64,000 bases of DNA from Streptomyces sp. AC555_RSS877 (GCF_019049245.1 NZ_JAGMUK010000183.1:237623-301622); one strand, 5' to 3'; shown: positions 1 through 8,629, counted from the first letter of the stretch. Notes: a model not told the origin generated them from the letters alone. Translations and numbers: made by a program.

Positions 1-657
1 GGTGCGGGCGTACGACAGGCAGACCACCAGGGCCACGGCCAGGACGGCGAAGCACACCCACACGTCGGTCCAGCCCGCCCCGCCGAGCGAGCCGAGGAGC
101 CAGAAGAGGACGCCCCGGGTGGTCTCGGCGTCGGCGGCGGTCATCACGATGAACGAGGTCAGAGCGGAGAAGAGCTGCATGGCGGCGACGCCGGCGAGGA
201 CGACCAGGTCGGTGCTGCCGCCGAGCGTGTGGCTGAGGAACAGCACGAGCGCGAAGGACACCAGGGCGCCCAGGAACGCGCCCGCCGGGACGGACACCGC
301 GCCCCCGCCGACGCCCAGCACGACCACCAGCACGGCCCCGGTCGACGCGCCCGAGGACACCCCGAGGACGAAGGGGTCGGCGAGCGGGTTGCGCAGCAGC
401 GACTGCATCACCGCCCCGCACACGGCGAGTCCGGCGCCGCACACGGCCGCGAGGAGCGTGCGCGGCAGCCTGAGCTGCCACACGATGCCGTCCCGGATCG
501 GCGTCAACTCCGAGGTTCCGAGGCCCAGATGGGCCGCGACGACGGACCACACGTCGGCGACCCGGATATCGGCCGGGCCGATGGTGATGGCGACGGCGAG
601 GGAGCAGCACAGCAGGACCGTCCCGGCCGCACCGAGCAGGACCGCCCGGGCGGTCAC
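1..657 (-). CDS. FecCD/BtuC-type ABC transporter permease, C-terminus beyond window
   Basis: Inner-membrane permease of a vitamin B12/siderophore-type importer; 219 codons lie in the window and the gene continues past base 1 (family length is about 330-350). The reading frame on the minus strand begins at a GTG at 655-657 that overlaps the TGA of the upstream binding-protein gene, so the two are translationally coupled. The translation shows hydrophobic segments and the family signatures RLPRTLLAAVCGAGL and LRNPLADPFVLGVSSGA. The upstream cobalamin riboswitch at about 1740-1935 argues for corrinoid rather than iron substrate, so BtuC is the best guess; FecD-like function cannot be excluded. 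The ATPase would be expected just outside the window. Confidence 0.9.
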   Translation of the reverse strand, partial: MTARAVLLGAAGTVLLCCSLAVAITIGPADIRVADVWSVVAAHLGLGTSELTPIRDGIVWQLRLPRTLLAAVCGAGLAVCGAVMQSLLRNPLADPFVLGVSSGASTGAVLVVVLGVGGGAVSVPAGAFLGALVSFALVLFLSHTLGGSTDLVVLAGVAAMQLFSALTSFIVMTAADAETTRGVLFWLLGSLGGAGWTDVWVCFAVLAVALVVCLSYART

Positions 658-1670
658 TTCACGAGCCCGAACTCGCGCAGGCCCGCCGCGACCTTCTCCA
701 CGCCCTCGATCGTGCGGATGGTCGGGTTCATGGCCTGCCCGCTGAGCAGGACGTACCGCTGGTGCCGGACAGCGGTCATGTTCCTGGTGACCGGGTTGGA
801 CTCCAGGAAGGCGATCTTCTTCCGGGCCGACTCGGCGGTCTGCGACTTGCGGGTCAGGTCGCCGATGACGAGGACGTCGGGGTCGCGGTCGGCGACCGTC
901 TCCCAGTTGATCTGCGGCCATTCGTCGTGCGTGTCGTCGAAGACGTTCCTGGCACCCAGGGAGCGGGTGATGACACCGGGAGCGCCGCAGCAGCCCGCCA
1001 TGTAGGGCGACTCGGAGTTGGCGAACCAGTACAGGAGGGTCACGTCGGAGGCGTCGATGCCGGCAGTCGCCTTGGTCATCCGCGTCTCGAGCTGCCCGAC
1101 GAGCTTCTCGCCCCGCTCCCTCACCCCGAAGACGGCGGCCAGGTCGCGTATTTCGCCGTAGACGGCCTCGGCGGTCAGGGGCTCGGAGCGTGCGCCGTCC
1201 CCGTCGCCGGAGTTGTCCTTGCCGGCGCAGTCGGACGGGGAGACGTAGGTGGGCACGCCCAACCTCTCGAACTGCTCGCGCGAGGCCACTCCCCCCTTCC
1301 CCAGCGTGGAGACGAAGGAGGCGGCGACGAAGTCCGGCTCGGCGTCCAGGACACGCTCGAAGGAGGGGTTGTTGTCGGCGATCCGCTCCACGTTCGCGTT
1401 CGCCTTCTCCAGGCCGTTCATCACGGGGTCGGTCCAGGTCGCCGTGCCCGCCATGCGGTCGGCGAGCCCGAGGGAGAGCATGATCTCGGTGGTGCCCTGG
1501 TTGAGGGAGACGGCCCGCTCGGGCGGGGCCTCGACCCGCACCGTACGGCCGCAGTTGTCGAGGCTGACGGCGGCCTTGGCATCGGTGGTGGCGGCGTCGC
1601 CGCAGCCGGTCAGGAGCAGGGATCCGGCCGCGAGCAGGGCGGAGGGAAGGGCAAGACGTGCTGTCTGCAC
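654..1670 (-). CDS. Cobalamin/iron-type ABC transporter substrate-binding lipoprotein
   Basis: Extracellular binding lipoprotein, 338 aa, of the peripla_BP_2 (TroA/BtuF/FecB) family. The signal peptide ends in a lipobox LTGC with the lipidated Cys at residue 23. The start of the domain, ERAVSLNQGTTEIMLSLG, is typical of helical-backbone binding proteins. It is the first gene after a cobalamin riboswitch on the same strand and overlaps the permease gene by 4 bp, so it is the probable BtuF of a B12 importer repressed by adenosylcobalamin. An internal loop with C-C (SDCAGKD, GCCGAPG) may be surface exposed. Ligand is inferred from the riboswitch, not from the protein. Confidence 0.9.
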   Translation of the reverse strand: MQTARLALPSALLAAGSLLLTGCGDAATTDAKAAVSLDNCGRTVRVEAPPERAVSLNQGTTEIMLSLGLADRMAGTATWTDPVMNGLEKANANVERIADNNPSFERVLDAEPDFVAASFVSTLGKGGVASREQFERLGVPTYVSPSDCAGKDNSGDGDGARSEPLTAEAVYGEIRDLAAVFGVRERGEKLVGQLETRMTKATAGIDASDVTLLYWFANSESPYMAGCCGAPGVITRSLGARNVFDDTHDEWPQINWETVADRDPDVLVIGDLTRKSQTAESARKKIAFLESNPVTRNMTAVRHQRYVLLSGQAMNPTIRTIEGVEKVAAGLREFGLVK

Positions 1671-1739
1671 GGAGTGGTCCTCGATCGTCGAGGGCTCGAA
1701 CGCGGAGCCCGGTCGTACGGTGCTCCCCCGCCGTACGTC

Positions 1740-1935
1740 ACCGCGAGGGCCGCCAGCAGGTCTTCGGACTCGGGATCATCCGGTCGGGGCGCCTTCCCAG
1801 ACGACATACGCGTCGTCCAGTGGCCGAGGCCCCGCCCGTCACCCTCACCGCTGCGCGTCAGTTCCGGATTCGCACCGGATTCCCTGACCCACGTGTCATG
1901 GGTTCGACTGGCCCCGGCAAGCTATCACGGAGGGG
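1740..1935 (-). promoter_or_regulatory. Cobalamin riboswitch upstream of the ABC importer
   Basis: On the minus strand the leader contains the hallmark core CCGGTGCGAATCCGGAACTG (about 1857-1876), the GCCACTGG element near 1818-1825, and the 3' B12 box GTCCGAAGACCTGC near 1750-1765. Their order and spacing match the AdoCbl riboswitch class. It lies about 70-260 nt upstream of the binding-protein start, so B12 should shut down the importer. The exact ends were judged by eye and may be off by 10-20 nt. Confidence 0.92.
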
Positions 1936-2002
1936 AATCACCGGTCGCGGCGCGCTGTTGTGCCGGAGGTCAGAGCGTTCACGAGCCCCAGGGAGACCCA
2001 CG

Positions 2003-2410
2003 GTGTACGGCGACGAGGCAACGGTCCGCAAGATCCTCACCGGGCTCGGCGACACCTGGGCCGTGGTCGGCCTGTCGTCGAACCGGCAGCGCGCCGCGTA
2101 CGGCGTGGCCGAGGTGCTCCAGCGCTACGGCAAGCGGGTCGTCCCGGTGCACCCCAAGGCGGAGACCGTCCACGGGGAGCGCGGGTACGCCTCGCTCGCG
2201 GACATCCCCTTCGACGTGGACGTCGTGGACGTGTTCGTGAACAGCGACCTCGCCGGGGCGGTCGCCGACGAGGCGGTGGCGAGGGGTGCGCAGGCGGTCT
2301 GGTTCCAGCTCGGGGTCGTCGACGAGGACGCGTACGACCGCACCCGGGCCGCGGGGCTGGAGATGGTGATGGACCGCTGCCCGGCGATCGAGATCCCCCG
2401 CCTGGGCTGA
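2003..2410 (+). CDS. CoA-binding (YccU-like) domain protein
   Basis: Small cytosolic protein of 135 aa with a Rossmann-type CoA-binding domain over nearly all its length: WAVVGLSSNRQRAAYGVA at the nucleotide loop, VVPVHPKAETVHGERGYASL, and a C-terminal VMDRCPAIEIPRL that is diagnostic of the YccU/succinyl-CoA-synthetase-alpha-like family. The start is a GTG 7 nt after GGGAGA. Upstream in-frame extensions read through the riboswitch region and are rejected. It is divergent from the importer operon. Molecular role in the family is not established. Confidence 0.88.
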   Translation: MYGDEATVRKILTGLGDTWAVVGLSSNRQRAAYGVAEVLQRYGKRVVPVHPKAETVHGERGYASLADIPFDVDVVDVFVNSDLAGAVADEAVARGAQAVWFQLGVVDEDAYDRTRAAGLEMVMDRCPAIEIPRLG

Positions 2411-2491
2411 CGGACGCTCTCGCCGCCGCCTGCCCGCGGCGTCCGTCCACGATCGGCGAATCGCTCCGGGACGCACCGACATAATGTTCGG

Positions 2492-3709
2492 GTGACCTCC
2501 ACCCCTTCCGCCAACTCCGGTGCTCCGCAACGCTTTCCGGTCGTCGTCGTGGGCGCCGGGCCCGCCGGGCTCACCGTCGGCAACATCCTGCGGGCCGCCG
2601 GCGTCGACTGCCTGGTCCTGGAGACGGAGACGCGCGAGTTCATCGAGCAGCGGCCGCGGGCGGGCGTCATCGAGGAGTGGGCCGTGCGCGGGCTCCAGCA
2701 GCGCGGTCTCGCGGACACCCTGCTGCAGCGCGCGCAGCTCCACACCGAGTGCGAGTTCCGCTTCGGCGGTGAGCGCTTCCGCTTCTCGTACGTCGAGCTG
2801 ACGGGGACTCACCACTTCGTCTATCCGCAGCCGTTGCTGGTGACGGACCTGGTGCGCGAGTACGCGGACGTGCGGGGCGGGCAGGTGCGGTTCGGTGTGC
2901 GGGACGTCCGGCTGCACGACCTGGACACCGACCATCCCTCGGTGTCCTACGTCCCGGCGGAGTCGGGCGAGCGGGAGGTCGTCGCGTGCGACTTCGTCGC
3001 GGGGTGCGACGGGGGGCGCGGGGTGACCAGTGGCGCCCTGCCCGAGCAGGCGCACGTCTCCCGGCACGACTACGGCATCGGCTGGCTGGCGCTGCTCGCC
3101 GAGGCTCCTCCGTCCAACGACTGTGTCGTCTTCGGCATCCACCCGAACGGCTTCGCCGGGCACATGGCCCGCAGCCCCGAGGTGACCCGGTACTACCTGG
3201 AGTGCCCGCCCGGCGACGACCCGGAGAACTGGTCGCACGAACGCGTCTGGTCCGAGCTCCAGGAGCGGCTCGCGGCCACGGGCCTCGGTCCGCTCACCGA
3301 GGGGCGGCTGATCGAGAAGCGCGTCCTGGACATGCACGGCTACGTCGTCGAACCCATGGTGTTCGGCCGGCTCTTCCTGGCCGGGGACGCCGCCCACCTG
3401 ACCGCCCCCATCGCGGCGAAGGGCATGAACCTCGCCCTGCACGACGCCTTCCTCCTCGGCGACGCCCTTGCCGGGTACCTCACCAACGGCGAAGAGTCCG
3501 GCCTGGACGGCTATTCGGAGGCGTGCCTGCGACGGGTGTGGGACTACCAGGAGTTCTCGCAGTGGCTCTCCGAGGTCTACCACGGCACCTCGTCGGGCGA
3601 CCCCTACCGCGCGGGCACCACCTTCGCCCGACTCCGCCGCCTGTTCACCTCGCCCGCCGCCGGGGCGGCCTTCGCCGAGCAGTACCTGGGCACGGCCACC
3701 GCGTACTGA
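2492..3709 (+). CDS. pobA: 4-hydroxybenzoate 3-monooxygenase
   Basis: FAD-dependent aromatic hydroxylase (405 aa) converting 4-hydroxybenzoate to protocatechuate with NAD(P)H. The dinucleotide-binding GAGPAG is at residues 21-26, and the second FAD motif GDAAHLTAPIAAKGMN lies near residue 295; RPRAGVIEEW near residue 52 is a strong PobA signature. Length is slightly above the usual 390-395 because of an N-terminal tail. Start is GTG at 2492. No pca ring-cleavage genes are adjacent, so protocatechuate must be handled elsewhere. The HTH gene next to it (3729-4094) is on the opposite strand and converges, so it is probably not its regulator. Confidence 0.93.
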   Translation: MTSTPSANSGAPQRFPVVVVGAGPAGLTVGNILRAAGVDCLVLETETREFIEQRPRAGVIEEWAVRGLQQRGLADTLLQRAQLHTECEFRFGGERFRFSYVELTGTHHFVYPQPLLVTDLVREYADVRGGQVRFGVRDVRLHDLDTDHPSVSYVPAESGEREVVACDFVAGCDGGRGVTSGALPEQAHVSRHDYGIGWLALLAEAPPSNDCVVFGIHPNGFAGHMARSPEVTRYYLECPPGDDPENWSHERVWSELQERLAATGLGPLTEGRLIEKRVLDMHGYVVEPMVFGRLFLAGDAAHLTAPIAAKGMNLALHDAFLLGDALAGYLTNGEESGLDGYSEACLRRVWDYQEFSQWLSEVYHGTSSGDPYRAGTTFARLRRLFTSPAAGAAFAEQYLGTATAY

Positions 3710-3728
3710 CCCGGCCGGGCCTGGTGCG

Positions 3729-4094
3729 TCAGTCGTGCGGCGGCCGGTCGGTCAGCCGGTGGTCCGCCACGTTCAGCGCCTCGTCCACCAGCCGGCGGAG
3801 ATGGCCGTCGGGCAGGGAGTAGACCACCCGGCGGCCTTCCTTGCGGGTGTTCACCAGGCCGGCCAGCCGCAGCCTGGCCAGGTGCTGGCTGACGGCCGGC
3901 CGGGCCGCCCCGCACGCCTTGGTGAGCGTCGTGACGTCGGCCTCCCCCGCGGCCAGCGCGTGCAGCAGGGTGAGGCGGGTCCGGTCGCCGAGCAGGGCGA
4001 GCAGTTCGGCGGCGAGCGCGAACTGCTCCTCGCCCGGGGTGCGCGGGTGCGCATCGTTCGCAGGTGATAGGTGCATGCGTGCGCTCATACGCAC
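3729..4094 (-). CDS. ArsR-family metal-responsive repressor
   Basis: Winged-helix repressor of 121 aa with the ArsR/SmtB core LLALLGDRTRLTLLHALAAG followed by the recognition helix region AARPAVSQHLARLRLAG and the wing TRKEGRRVVYSL. C-terminal His residues (H100-like region, VADHRL, PPHD) could contribute a metal site. It is divergently transcribed from the CDF exporter gene with a 55-bp shared promoter region, the standard arrangement for a zinc or nickel/cobalt sensor controlling efflux. Alternative starts at ATG 4088 or 4076 exist; none has a strong SD. Confidence 0.9.
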   Translation of the reverse strand: MRMSARMHLSPANDAHPRTPGEEQFALAAELLALLGDRTRLTLLHALAAGEADVTTLTKACGAARPAVSQHLARLRLAGLVNTRKEGRRVVYSLPDGHLRRLVDEALNVADHRLTDRPPHD

Positions 4095-4149
4095 ATAATG
4101 GCGGTCGTGGGCGTCGCGCGTCCACTCCTTACGCCGGAAGGGGACTCAC

Positions 4150-5232
4150 GTGAACGACCGACACCACCACGACCACGGGCACGACCGACACCACCAGGAC
4201 CACGGCCACGGCCATCACCACGACGCCCCTCATCACCACCCGCCGTCCGGCCTGCGCCGCCGCCTCACCCACCTCCTCACCCCTCACTCCCACGAGACCG
4301 CCGACAAGCTCGACTCCGCCCTGGAGTCCTCTGCCCGCGGCATGCGGGCCCTGTGGATCTCGCTGGCGGTGCTGGGCGCGACGGCCCTGGCGCAGGCGTT
4401 CGTGGTGGCCGTCTCCGGGTCGGTCGCGCTGCTCGGCGACACGGTGCACAACACCGCGGACGCGCTGACCGCCGTACCGCTCGGGATCGCGTTCGTGCTC
4501 GGCCGGCGCGCGGCGACCCGCCGCTTCACCTACGGCTACGGCCGCGCCGAGGACCTTGCGGGCATCGTGATCGTGCTGACGATCGCCGCGTCGGCGGCCT
4601 TCGCGGGCTGGGTGGCGATGGACCGGCTGCTCGATCCGCGGCCCGTCGAGCACGTGCCGGCGGTCGCGGTGGCCGCGCTGGTCGGTTTCGCGGGCAACGA
4701 GTGGGTGGCCCGTTACCGGATCCGGGTCGGCCGTGACATCGGCTCGGCCGCGCTGGTCGCGGACGGTCTGCACGCCCGTACGGACGGATTCACGTCCCTG
4801 GCCGTGCTGTTGGGCGCGGGCGGCTCGGCCCTCGGGTGGCAACTGGCCGACCCCATAGTCGGCTTGGCGATCACCGCCGCCATCACCCTGGTACTCCGGG
4901 ACGCGGCACGCGAGGTGTTCCGGCGGGTGATGGACGCCGTCGACCCGGCTCTGGTGGACCGCGCCGAGCAGGCCCTGCGGGAGGTCGAAGGGGTCCGGGA
5001 GGTGGGCGAGCTGCGGCTGCGCTGGATCGGGCACCGGCTGCGCGCCGAGGTCGCGGTCGTGGTGGACGGCGAGGCGACGGTACGCCAGGCGCACGGCATC
5101 GCCGTGGACGCCGAACACGCCCTGCTGCACGCCGTCCCGCGCCTCACCGCGGCCCTGGTGCACGCGGACCCGGCACCGGTGCCGGGCGAGGCGGACCCGC
5201 ACCACGCCCTCGCCCACCACGGGTCGGCCTGA
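4150..5232 (+). CDS. Cation diffusion facilitator (Zn/Co/Cd efflux)
   Basis: Membrane antiporter of 360 aa exporting divalent metal in exchange for protons. The first 35 residues are extraordinarily His/Asp rich (repeated HxH and HHDH clusters), a likely cytosolic metal-binding or sensing tail. Transmembrane-site signatures of CDF proteins are present: GDTVHNTADAL in TM2 and ADGLHARTDGFTS in TM5. The C-terminal metallochaperone-like domain (about residues 265-340) follows, and the C-terminus is again His rich (PHHALAHHG). GTG start. Divergent from the ArsR gene, which likely represses it. Confidence 0.93.
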   Translation: MNDRHHHDHGHDRHHQDHGHGHHHDAPHHHPPSGLRRRLTHLLTPHSHETADKLDSALESSARGMRALWISLAVLGATALAQAFVVAVSGSVALLGDTVHNTADALTAVPLGIAFVLGRRAATRRFTYGYGRAEDLAGIVIVLTIAASAAFAGWVAMDRLLDPRPVEHVPAVAVAALVGFAGNEWVARYRIRVGRDIGSAALVADGLHARTDGFTSLAVLLGAGGSALGWQLADPIVGLAITAAITLVLRDAAREVFRRVMDAVDPALVDRAEQALREVEGVREVGELRLRWIGHRLRAEVAVVVDGEATVRQAHGIAVDAEHALLHAVPRLTAALVHADPAPVPGEADPHHALAHHGSA

Positions 5233-5235
5233 GCG

Positions 5236-5793
5236 TCAGGCGAGCCCCAGCCCTTCCAGCACCACCGCACCCGGCAGCTCCTCGAACGCCTTCCCCGGCA
5301 CCAGCAGCTTGCCGCGCCGCCGTCCGCTGCCCACCAGGACGTACGGCAGGTCGACGACGGCGGAGTCCACCAGCACGGGCCAGCCCTCGGGCAGTCCGAT
5401 CGGGGTGACGCCGCCGTACTCCATGCCGGTTCGACCCGTCGCCGTGTCCATCGAGGCGAAGGAGGCCTTGCGGGCGCCGAGCTGTCGGCGGACGACGCCG
5501 TTGACGTCGACCCGGGTGGTGGAGAGCACGACGCACGCGGCCAGGGTGCTCTCGCCGCCGCGCTTGCCCGCGACGACCACGCAGTTCGCCGACTGCTCCA
5601 GCAGTTCGCGCCCGTAGTGCTCCACGAAGACGGCGGTGTCGGCCCACTGCGGGTCGGTGTCGACGTAGACGATCTGCTCGGCGGGGACGCTGCCGCTCCA
5701 GCGGCGTACGGCGTCGGCGACCGGGCCGGTCAGCTCGTCGAGGCAGTCGGGGGCGGGAGTGGCGCGGTCGAAGTGACCGATGGGTGCGTCCAT
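5236..5793 (-). CDS. YbaK/EbsC-family aminoacyl-tRNA deacylase-like protein
   Basis: Protein of 185 aa with the YbaK/prolyl-tRNA-editing fold: CVVVAGKRGGESTLAACVVL, followed by VDVNGVVRRQLGARKASFAS and the conserved GGVTPIGLPEGWPVLVDSAV. Family members hydrolyse mischarged tRNAs in trans (Cys-tRNAPro, Ala-tRNAPro). It ends 3 bp from the stop of the CDF gene (convergent). The ATG at 5793 fits the family N-terminus. Exact tRNA substrate cannot be read from sequence. Confidence 0.87.
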   Translation of the reverse strand: MDAPIGHFDRATPAPDCLDELTGPVADAVRRWSGSVPAEQIVYVDTDPQWADTAVFVEHYGRELLEQSANCVVVAGKRGGESTLAACVVLSTTRVDVNGVVRRQLGARKASFASMDTATGRTGMEYGGVTPIGLPEGWPVLVDSAVVDLPYVLVGSGRRRGKLLVPGKAFEELPGAVVLEGLGLA

Positions 5794-5824
5794 GACCGCA
5801 CGCTAACAAAGCCGTACGGCCGTC

Positions 5825-6397
5825 TCAGTGCACGGGCGGGACGGAGACGGCCATCAGCATCCGCATCGGAACGTCGCCCTGATTGCCGTACGTGTGCGGG
5901 GTGTTGGCCTCGAAGGAGGCGGTCGCGCCCGCCGGGACGCGGTACTCCACGCCGTCCACGGTGAGCGTCAGTTCACCTTCGGTGACGTGGAGCAGTTCGG
6001 CGGTGCCGGCGGGGTGCGGGTCGGAGGAACTGTTCTCGCCCGGCATCAGCCGCCACTCCCACATCTCCAGCGGGCCGGGGGCCTCGGTGCCGGCGAGGAG
6101 GAGGTTGTAGCTGCCTGCGTCCGTGTGCCACAGCCGTACGGCCTGCTCGGGGGGGACGACCCGGACCTTCGGCCCCTGTTCGTAGTCGAGCAGGGTGGTG
6201 ATGCTGATCCCCAGCGCGTCGCCGATCTTGACGACCGTGCCGAGGCTGGGGTTGGTGCGGGACTGCTCGATCTGGATGAGCATGCCGCGGCTGACTCCGG
6301 CCCGGGCGGCGAGCACGTCGAGGGTGAAGCCGCGCACCGCGCGCCAGTGCTTGACGTTGCGTGCCAGGGACTGGGTCAGCAGGTCGAGGTCCGACAC
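5825..6397 (-). CDS. XRE-cupin transcriptional regulator
   Basis: Regulator of 190 aa: N-terminal helix-turn-helix (about residues 13-67, LAARAGVSRGMLIQIEQSRT) and C-terminal cupin_2 sensor (about 115-185, with DPHPAGTAELLHVTEGEL and TPHTYGNQG). This two-domain type (HipB/PuuR-like) senses small metabolites. It is adjacent to the ybaK-like gene on the same strand, 31 bp upstream of it, so the two may be cotranscribed. A perfect 7+4+7 inverted repeat at 6444-6461 in its promoter is a likely autoregulatory operator. Confidence 0.9.
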   Translation of the reverse strand: MSDLDLLTQSLARNVKHWRAVRGFTLDVLAARAGVSRGMLIQIEQSRTNPSLGTVVKIGDALGISITTLLDYEQGPKVRVVPPEQAVRLWHTDAGSYNLLLAGTEAPGPLEMWEWRLMPGENSSSDPHPAGTAELLHVTEGELTLTVDGVEYRVPAGATASFEANTPHTYGNQGDVPMRMLMAVSVPPVH

Positions 6398-6443
6398 ATT
6401 CCGTCCAACGTCTAGTCACCGTCTTGGATGAGAGAGGGGAGAG

Positions 6444-6461
6444 AGTTCAGTTCTCTGAACT
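6444..6461. promoter_or_regulatory. Candidate operator: AGTTCAG-N4-CTGAACT
   Basis: Perfect inverted repeat with 7-bp arms around TTCT, about 47 bp upstream of the XRE-cupin start codon. Position and size fit an HTH dimer site. No experiment is implied. Confidence 0.5.
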
Positions 6462-6545
6462 GCGGTGGGTGCACCCCATCGTTCACCGCACTGTACTGCG
6501 GGGCCACCCGTCGGTGGGGGCGGGAGCTTGTGGCGACGGGCTGAG

Positions 6546-7301
6546 TCAGTCCAGCTCGGCGAGCTTCGCCGCGGTCTCGTCGTCCAGGCCCGCCAGCCTG
6601 CGCAGCTGTTCCGGGGTGACTCCCTCGGGAATCGGCACCGGTGCGGGCGTCCGGAGCGGCGGCTGCCAGCCGTCGCCGGGAGTCCAGCGCCGCACGACCC
6701 GGGCGGGCGCCCCCGCCACGACGGCGTGGTCGGGCACCACACCGCGGACCACCGCTCCGGCGGCGACGACCACGTTCCGCCCGATCCGCGCGCCGGGCAG
6801 GATCACCGCCCCCGTCCCGATCCAGCAACCCGGCCCGATCTCCACCGGCTCCATCCGGGGCCACTGCCTGCCGATCGGCTCGTGCGGGTCGTCGTACGAG
6901 TGGTTGGTGGACGTGACGTACACGTACGGCCCGAAGTAGCAGTCGCTGCCGATGGTGACCGTCGTGTCGGCGATGACATGGCTGCCCCGGCCGAGGACGA
7001 CTCCGTCGCCGATGCGCAGGATGGCGTCCGGGCCGAGGTCGAGGTCGGGCATCAGACCGGCGGTCAGGGTGACCTGTTCGCCGACGATGCAGTGCGACCC
7101 GAGGTGGATCCAGGGTTCGCCGAAGACCGTGCCGAGCGGGAAGGCCAGCCTGGTGCCCGTGCCCAGCGCGCCGAAGCGGAACCGTCCCGGGTGTTCGGCG
7201 GTGACGGAGCCGGTGCGCTGCACCCAGGCCCAGCCCGCGTGCACGGCCCGCTGCGCGAGGCCGCGCGGCCAGGATGAGAACGTGTTCTTGCGCTTCGACA
7301 C
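6546..7301 (-). CDS. Left-handed beta-helix acyl/acetyltransferase
   Basis: Predicted acyltransferase, 251 aa, of the hexapeptide-repeat (WbbJ/maltose acetyltransferase-like) superfamily. Imperfect hexapeptide turns run from about residue 60 to 190 (for example GDGVVLGRGSHVIADTTVTI), with the catalytic-type loop TSTNHSYDDP and the closing GVVPDHAVVAGAPARVVRRW. A Pro-rich tail with a helical hairpin (VTPEQLRRLAGLDDETAAK) follows. GTG 7301 is chosen because upstream residues look untranslated and GGTGAG precedes it. Acceptor unknown; cell-surface polysaccharide is the usual context. Confidence 0.82.
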   Translation of the reverse strand: MSKRKNTFSSWPRGLAQRAVHAGWAWVQRTGSVTAEHPGRFRFGALGTGTRLAFPLGTVFGEPWIHLGSHCIVGEQVTLTAGLMPDLDLGPDAILRIGDGVVLGRGSHVIADTTVTIGSDCYFGPYVYVTSTNHSYDDPHEPIGRQWPRMEPVEIGPGCWIGTGAVILPGARIGRNVVVAAGAVVRGVVPDHAVVAGAPARVVRRWTPGDGWQPPLRTPAPVPIPEGVTPEQLRRLAGLDDETAAKLAELD

Positions 7302-7408
7302 GCGCTCACCGTACTCAGCGTGACGTGACCCGATGAGATCGAGGGGCTGTGATCTTCGCCCCACCCGGTGGCGTACGGTGCCGGTGTTGTCGGCGACGGG
7401 AGAGGGCG

Positions 7409-7939
7409 ATGGGGCAGAAGGCGTTGATCACGGGCATCGGCGGCAGGGAACCGAACATCCACGAGGAGGCGTTCGTGGCGCCCACCGCCTCGGTGATCGG
7501 GGACGTGACGCTGGAGGCCGGGGCGAGTGTCTGGTACGGCGCGGTGCTGCGCGGCGACGTCGAGCGGATCTCCGTCGGAGCGCAGAGCAACATCCAGGAC
7601 AACTGCACGCTCCACGCCGACCCCGGCTTCCCCGTCACGATCGGCGAGCGGGTGTCCGTCGGTCACAACGCCGTCGTCCATGGAGCGAGCGTCTGGAACG
7701 ACTGCCTGATCGGCATGGGGGCGACGATCCTCAACGGCGCGGTGATCGGGGCAGGTTCCCTGGTCGCCGCGCAGGCGTTGGTGCCGCAGGGCATGCAGGT
7801 GCCCCCCGGCTCACTCGTCGCGGGCGTCCCCGCGAAGGTGAGGCGGGAGCTGACGGAGGAGGAGCGTCAGGGGGTCACGCTGAACGGGACGCTGTACGCG
7901 GACCTGGCGAAGGCGCACAGCGAAGTGCATCAGGACTGA
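7409..7939 (+). CDS. Gamma-carbonic-anhydrase-family protein
   Basis: Trimeric left-handed beta-helix protein of 176 aa. The family metal ligands are visible in order: His in NCTLHADPG and the pair in SVGHNAVVHGA; the conserved WYGAVLRGDVE and LIGMGATILNGAVIG flank them. Some members are carbonic anhydrases, others have unknown activity. ATG 7409 follows GGGAGAGGGCG and matches the family N-terminus (ALITGIGGREPNIHEEAF). Divergent from the acyltransferase at 6546-7301, which shares the beta-helix fold but is not a close paralogue. Confidence 0.9.
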   Translation: MGQKALITGIGGREPNIHEEAFVAPTASVIGDVTLEAGASVWYGAVLRGDVERISVGAQSNIQDNCTLHADPGFPVTIGERVSVGHNAVVHGASVWNDCLIGMGATILNGAVIGAGSLVAAQALVPQGMQVPPGSLVAGVPAKVRRELTEEERQGVTLNGTLYADLAKAHSEVHQD

Positions 7940-7942
7940 GTG

Positions 7943-8629
7943 TCAGTCGGCGGCCGGGACGGGTACCGGCTCGGGCTCGGCCGCCTGCTTCTGAGCCGTC
8001 ACGTTCTTCGCCTTGCGCTTCAGCACCAGCATCGACGTGAGCCCCACCAGCACCGCCGCCACCAGTCCCAGCCACGAGAACCGCTTCAGCCACGACTCGG
8101 CGACGATCCCGACGTAGTAGATGACGGCCGTCGTGCCGCCCGCCCACAGGATCCCGCCGAGCACGTTGGCGATCAGGAACTTCCAGTACGGCATCCGCAG
8201 CACACCCGCGAGCGGCCCGGCGAAGATCCGCAGCAGGGCGACGAAGCGGCCGAAGAAGACGGCCCACATGCCCCACTTCTCGAAGGACCGCTCGGCCGTG
8301 GCGATGTGTCCCTCGCTGAAGTGCCTGGGGAACTTCTTCCCGAGCCAGGCGAGCAGCGGGCGTCCGCCCTTGCGGCCGATGGCGTAGCCGATGGAGTCGC
8401 CGACGATGGCACCGACGGTGGCACACACCCCGAGGATCACCGGGTCGATGCCCGCGTGCTGCGAGGACAGCAATGCGGCCGACACCAGGATGATCTCGCC
8501 GGGCAGCGGGATGCCCAGGCTCTCCAGACCGATGACGATTCCCACGAGGGCGTAGACGGCGACCGCGGGCACCGTGTCGAGCCAGTCCTGGACGTGCAAC
8601 GCCGGTTCCTCCGATTCGCGTCCCTGCAT
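7943..8629 (-). CDS. DedA/SNARE-associated membrane protein
   Basis: Polytopic membrane protein, 228 aa, of the DedA (lipid scramblase/undecaprenyl-phosphate flippase-related) family. Family marks are GLESLGIPLPGEIILV in the first re-entrant loop, and GRFVALLRIFAGPLAGVLRM with the key Arg in the second half. C-terminal cytosolic tail is Lys/Glu/Pro rich. Stop codon lies 4 bp from that of the convergent carbonic-anhydrase-like gene. A second, more distant relative of this superfamily (TVP38 type) is at 16831-17622. Confidence 0.9.
   Translation of the reverse strand: MQGRESEEPALHVQDWLDTVPAVAVYALVGIVIGLESLGIPLPGEIILVSAALLSSQHAGIDPVILGVCATVGAIVGDSIGYAIGRKGGRPLLAWLGKKFPRHFSEGHIATAERSFEKWGMWAVFFGRFVALLRIFAGPLAGVLRMPYWKFLIANVLGGILWAGGTTAVIYYVGIVAESWLKRFSWLGLVAAVLVGLTSMLVLKRKAKNVTAQKQAAEPEPVPVPAAD

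Noticed and set aside
2..1005. Long plus-strand ORFs over the importer genes (247 and 258 aa)
   Set aside because: Antisense shadows with Arg/Pro/His-heavy composition; the minus-strand permease and binding protein explain the region.
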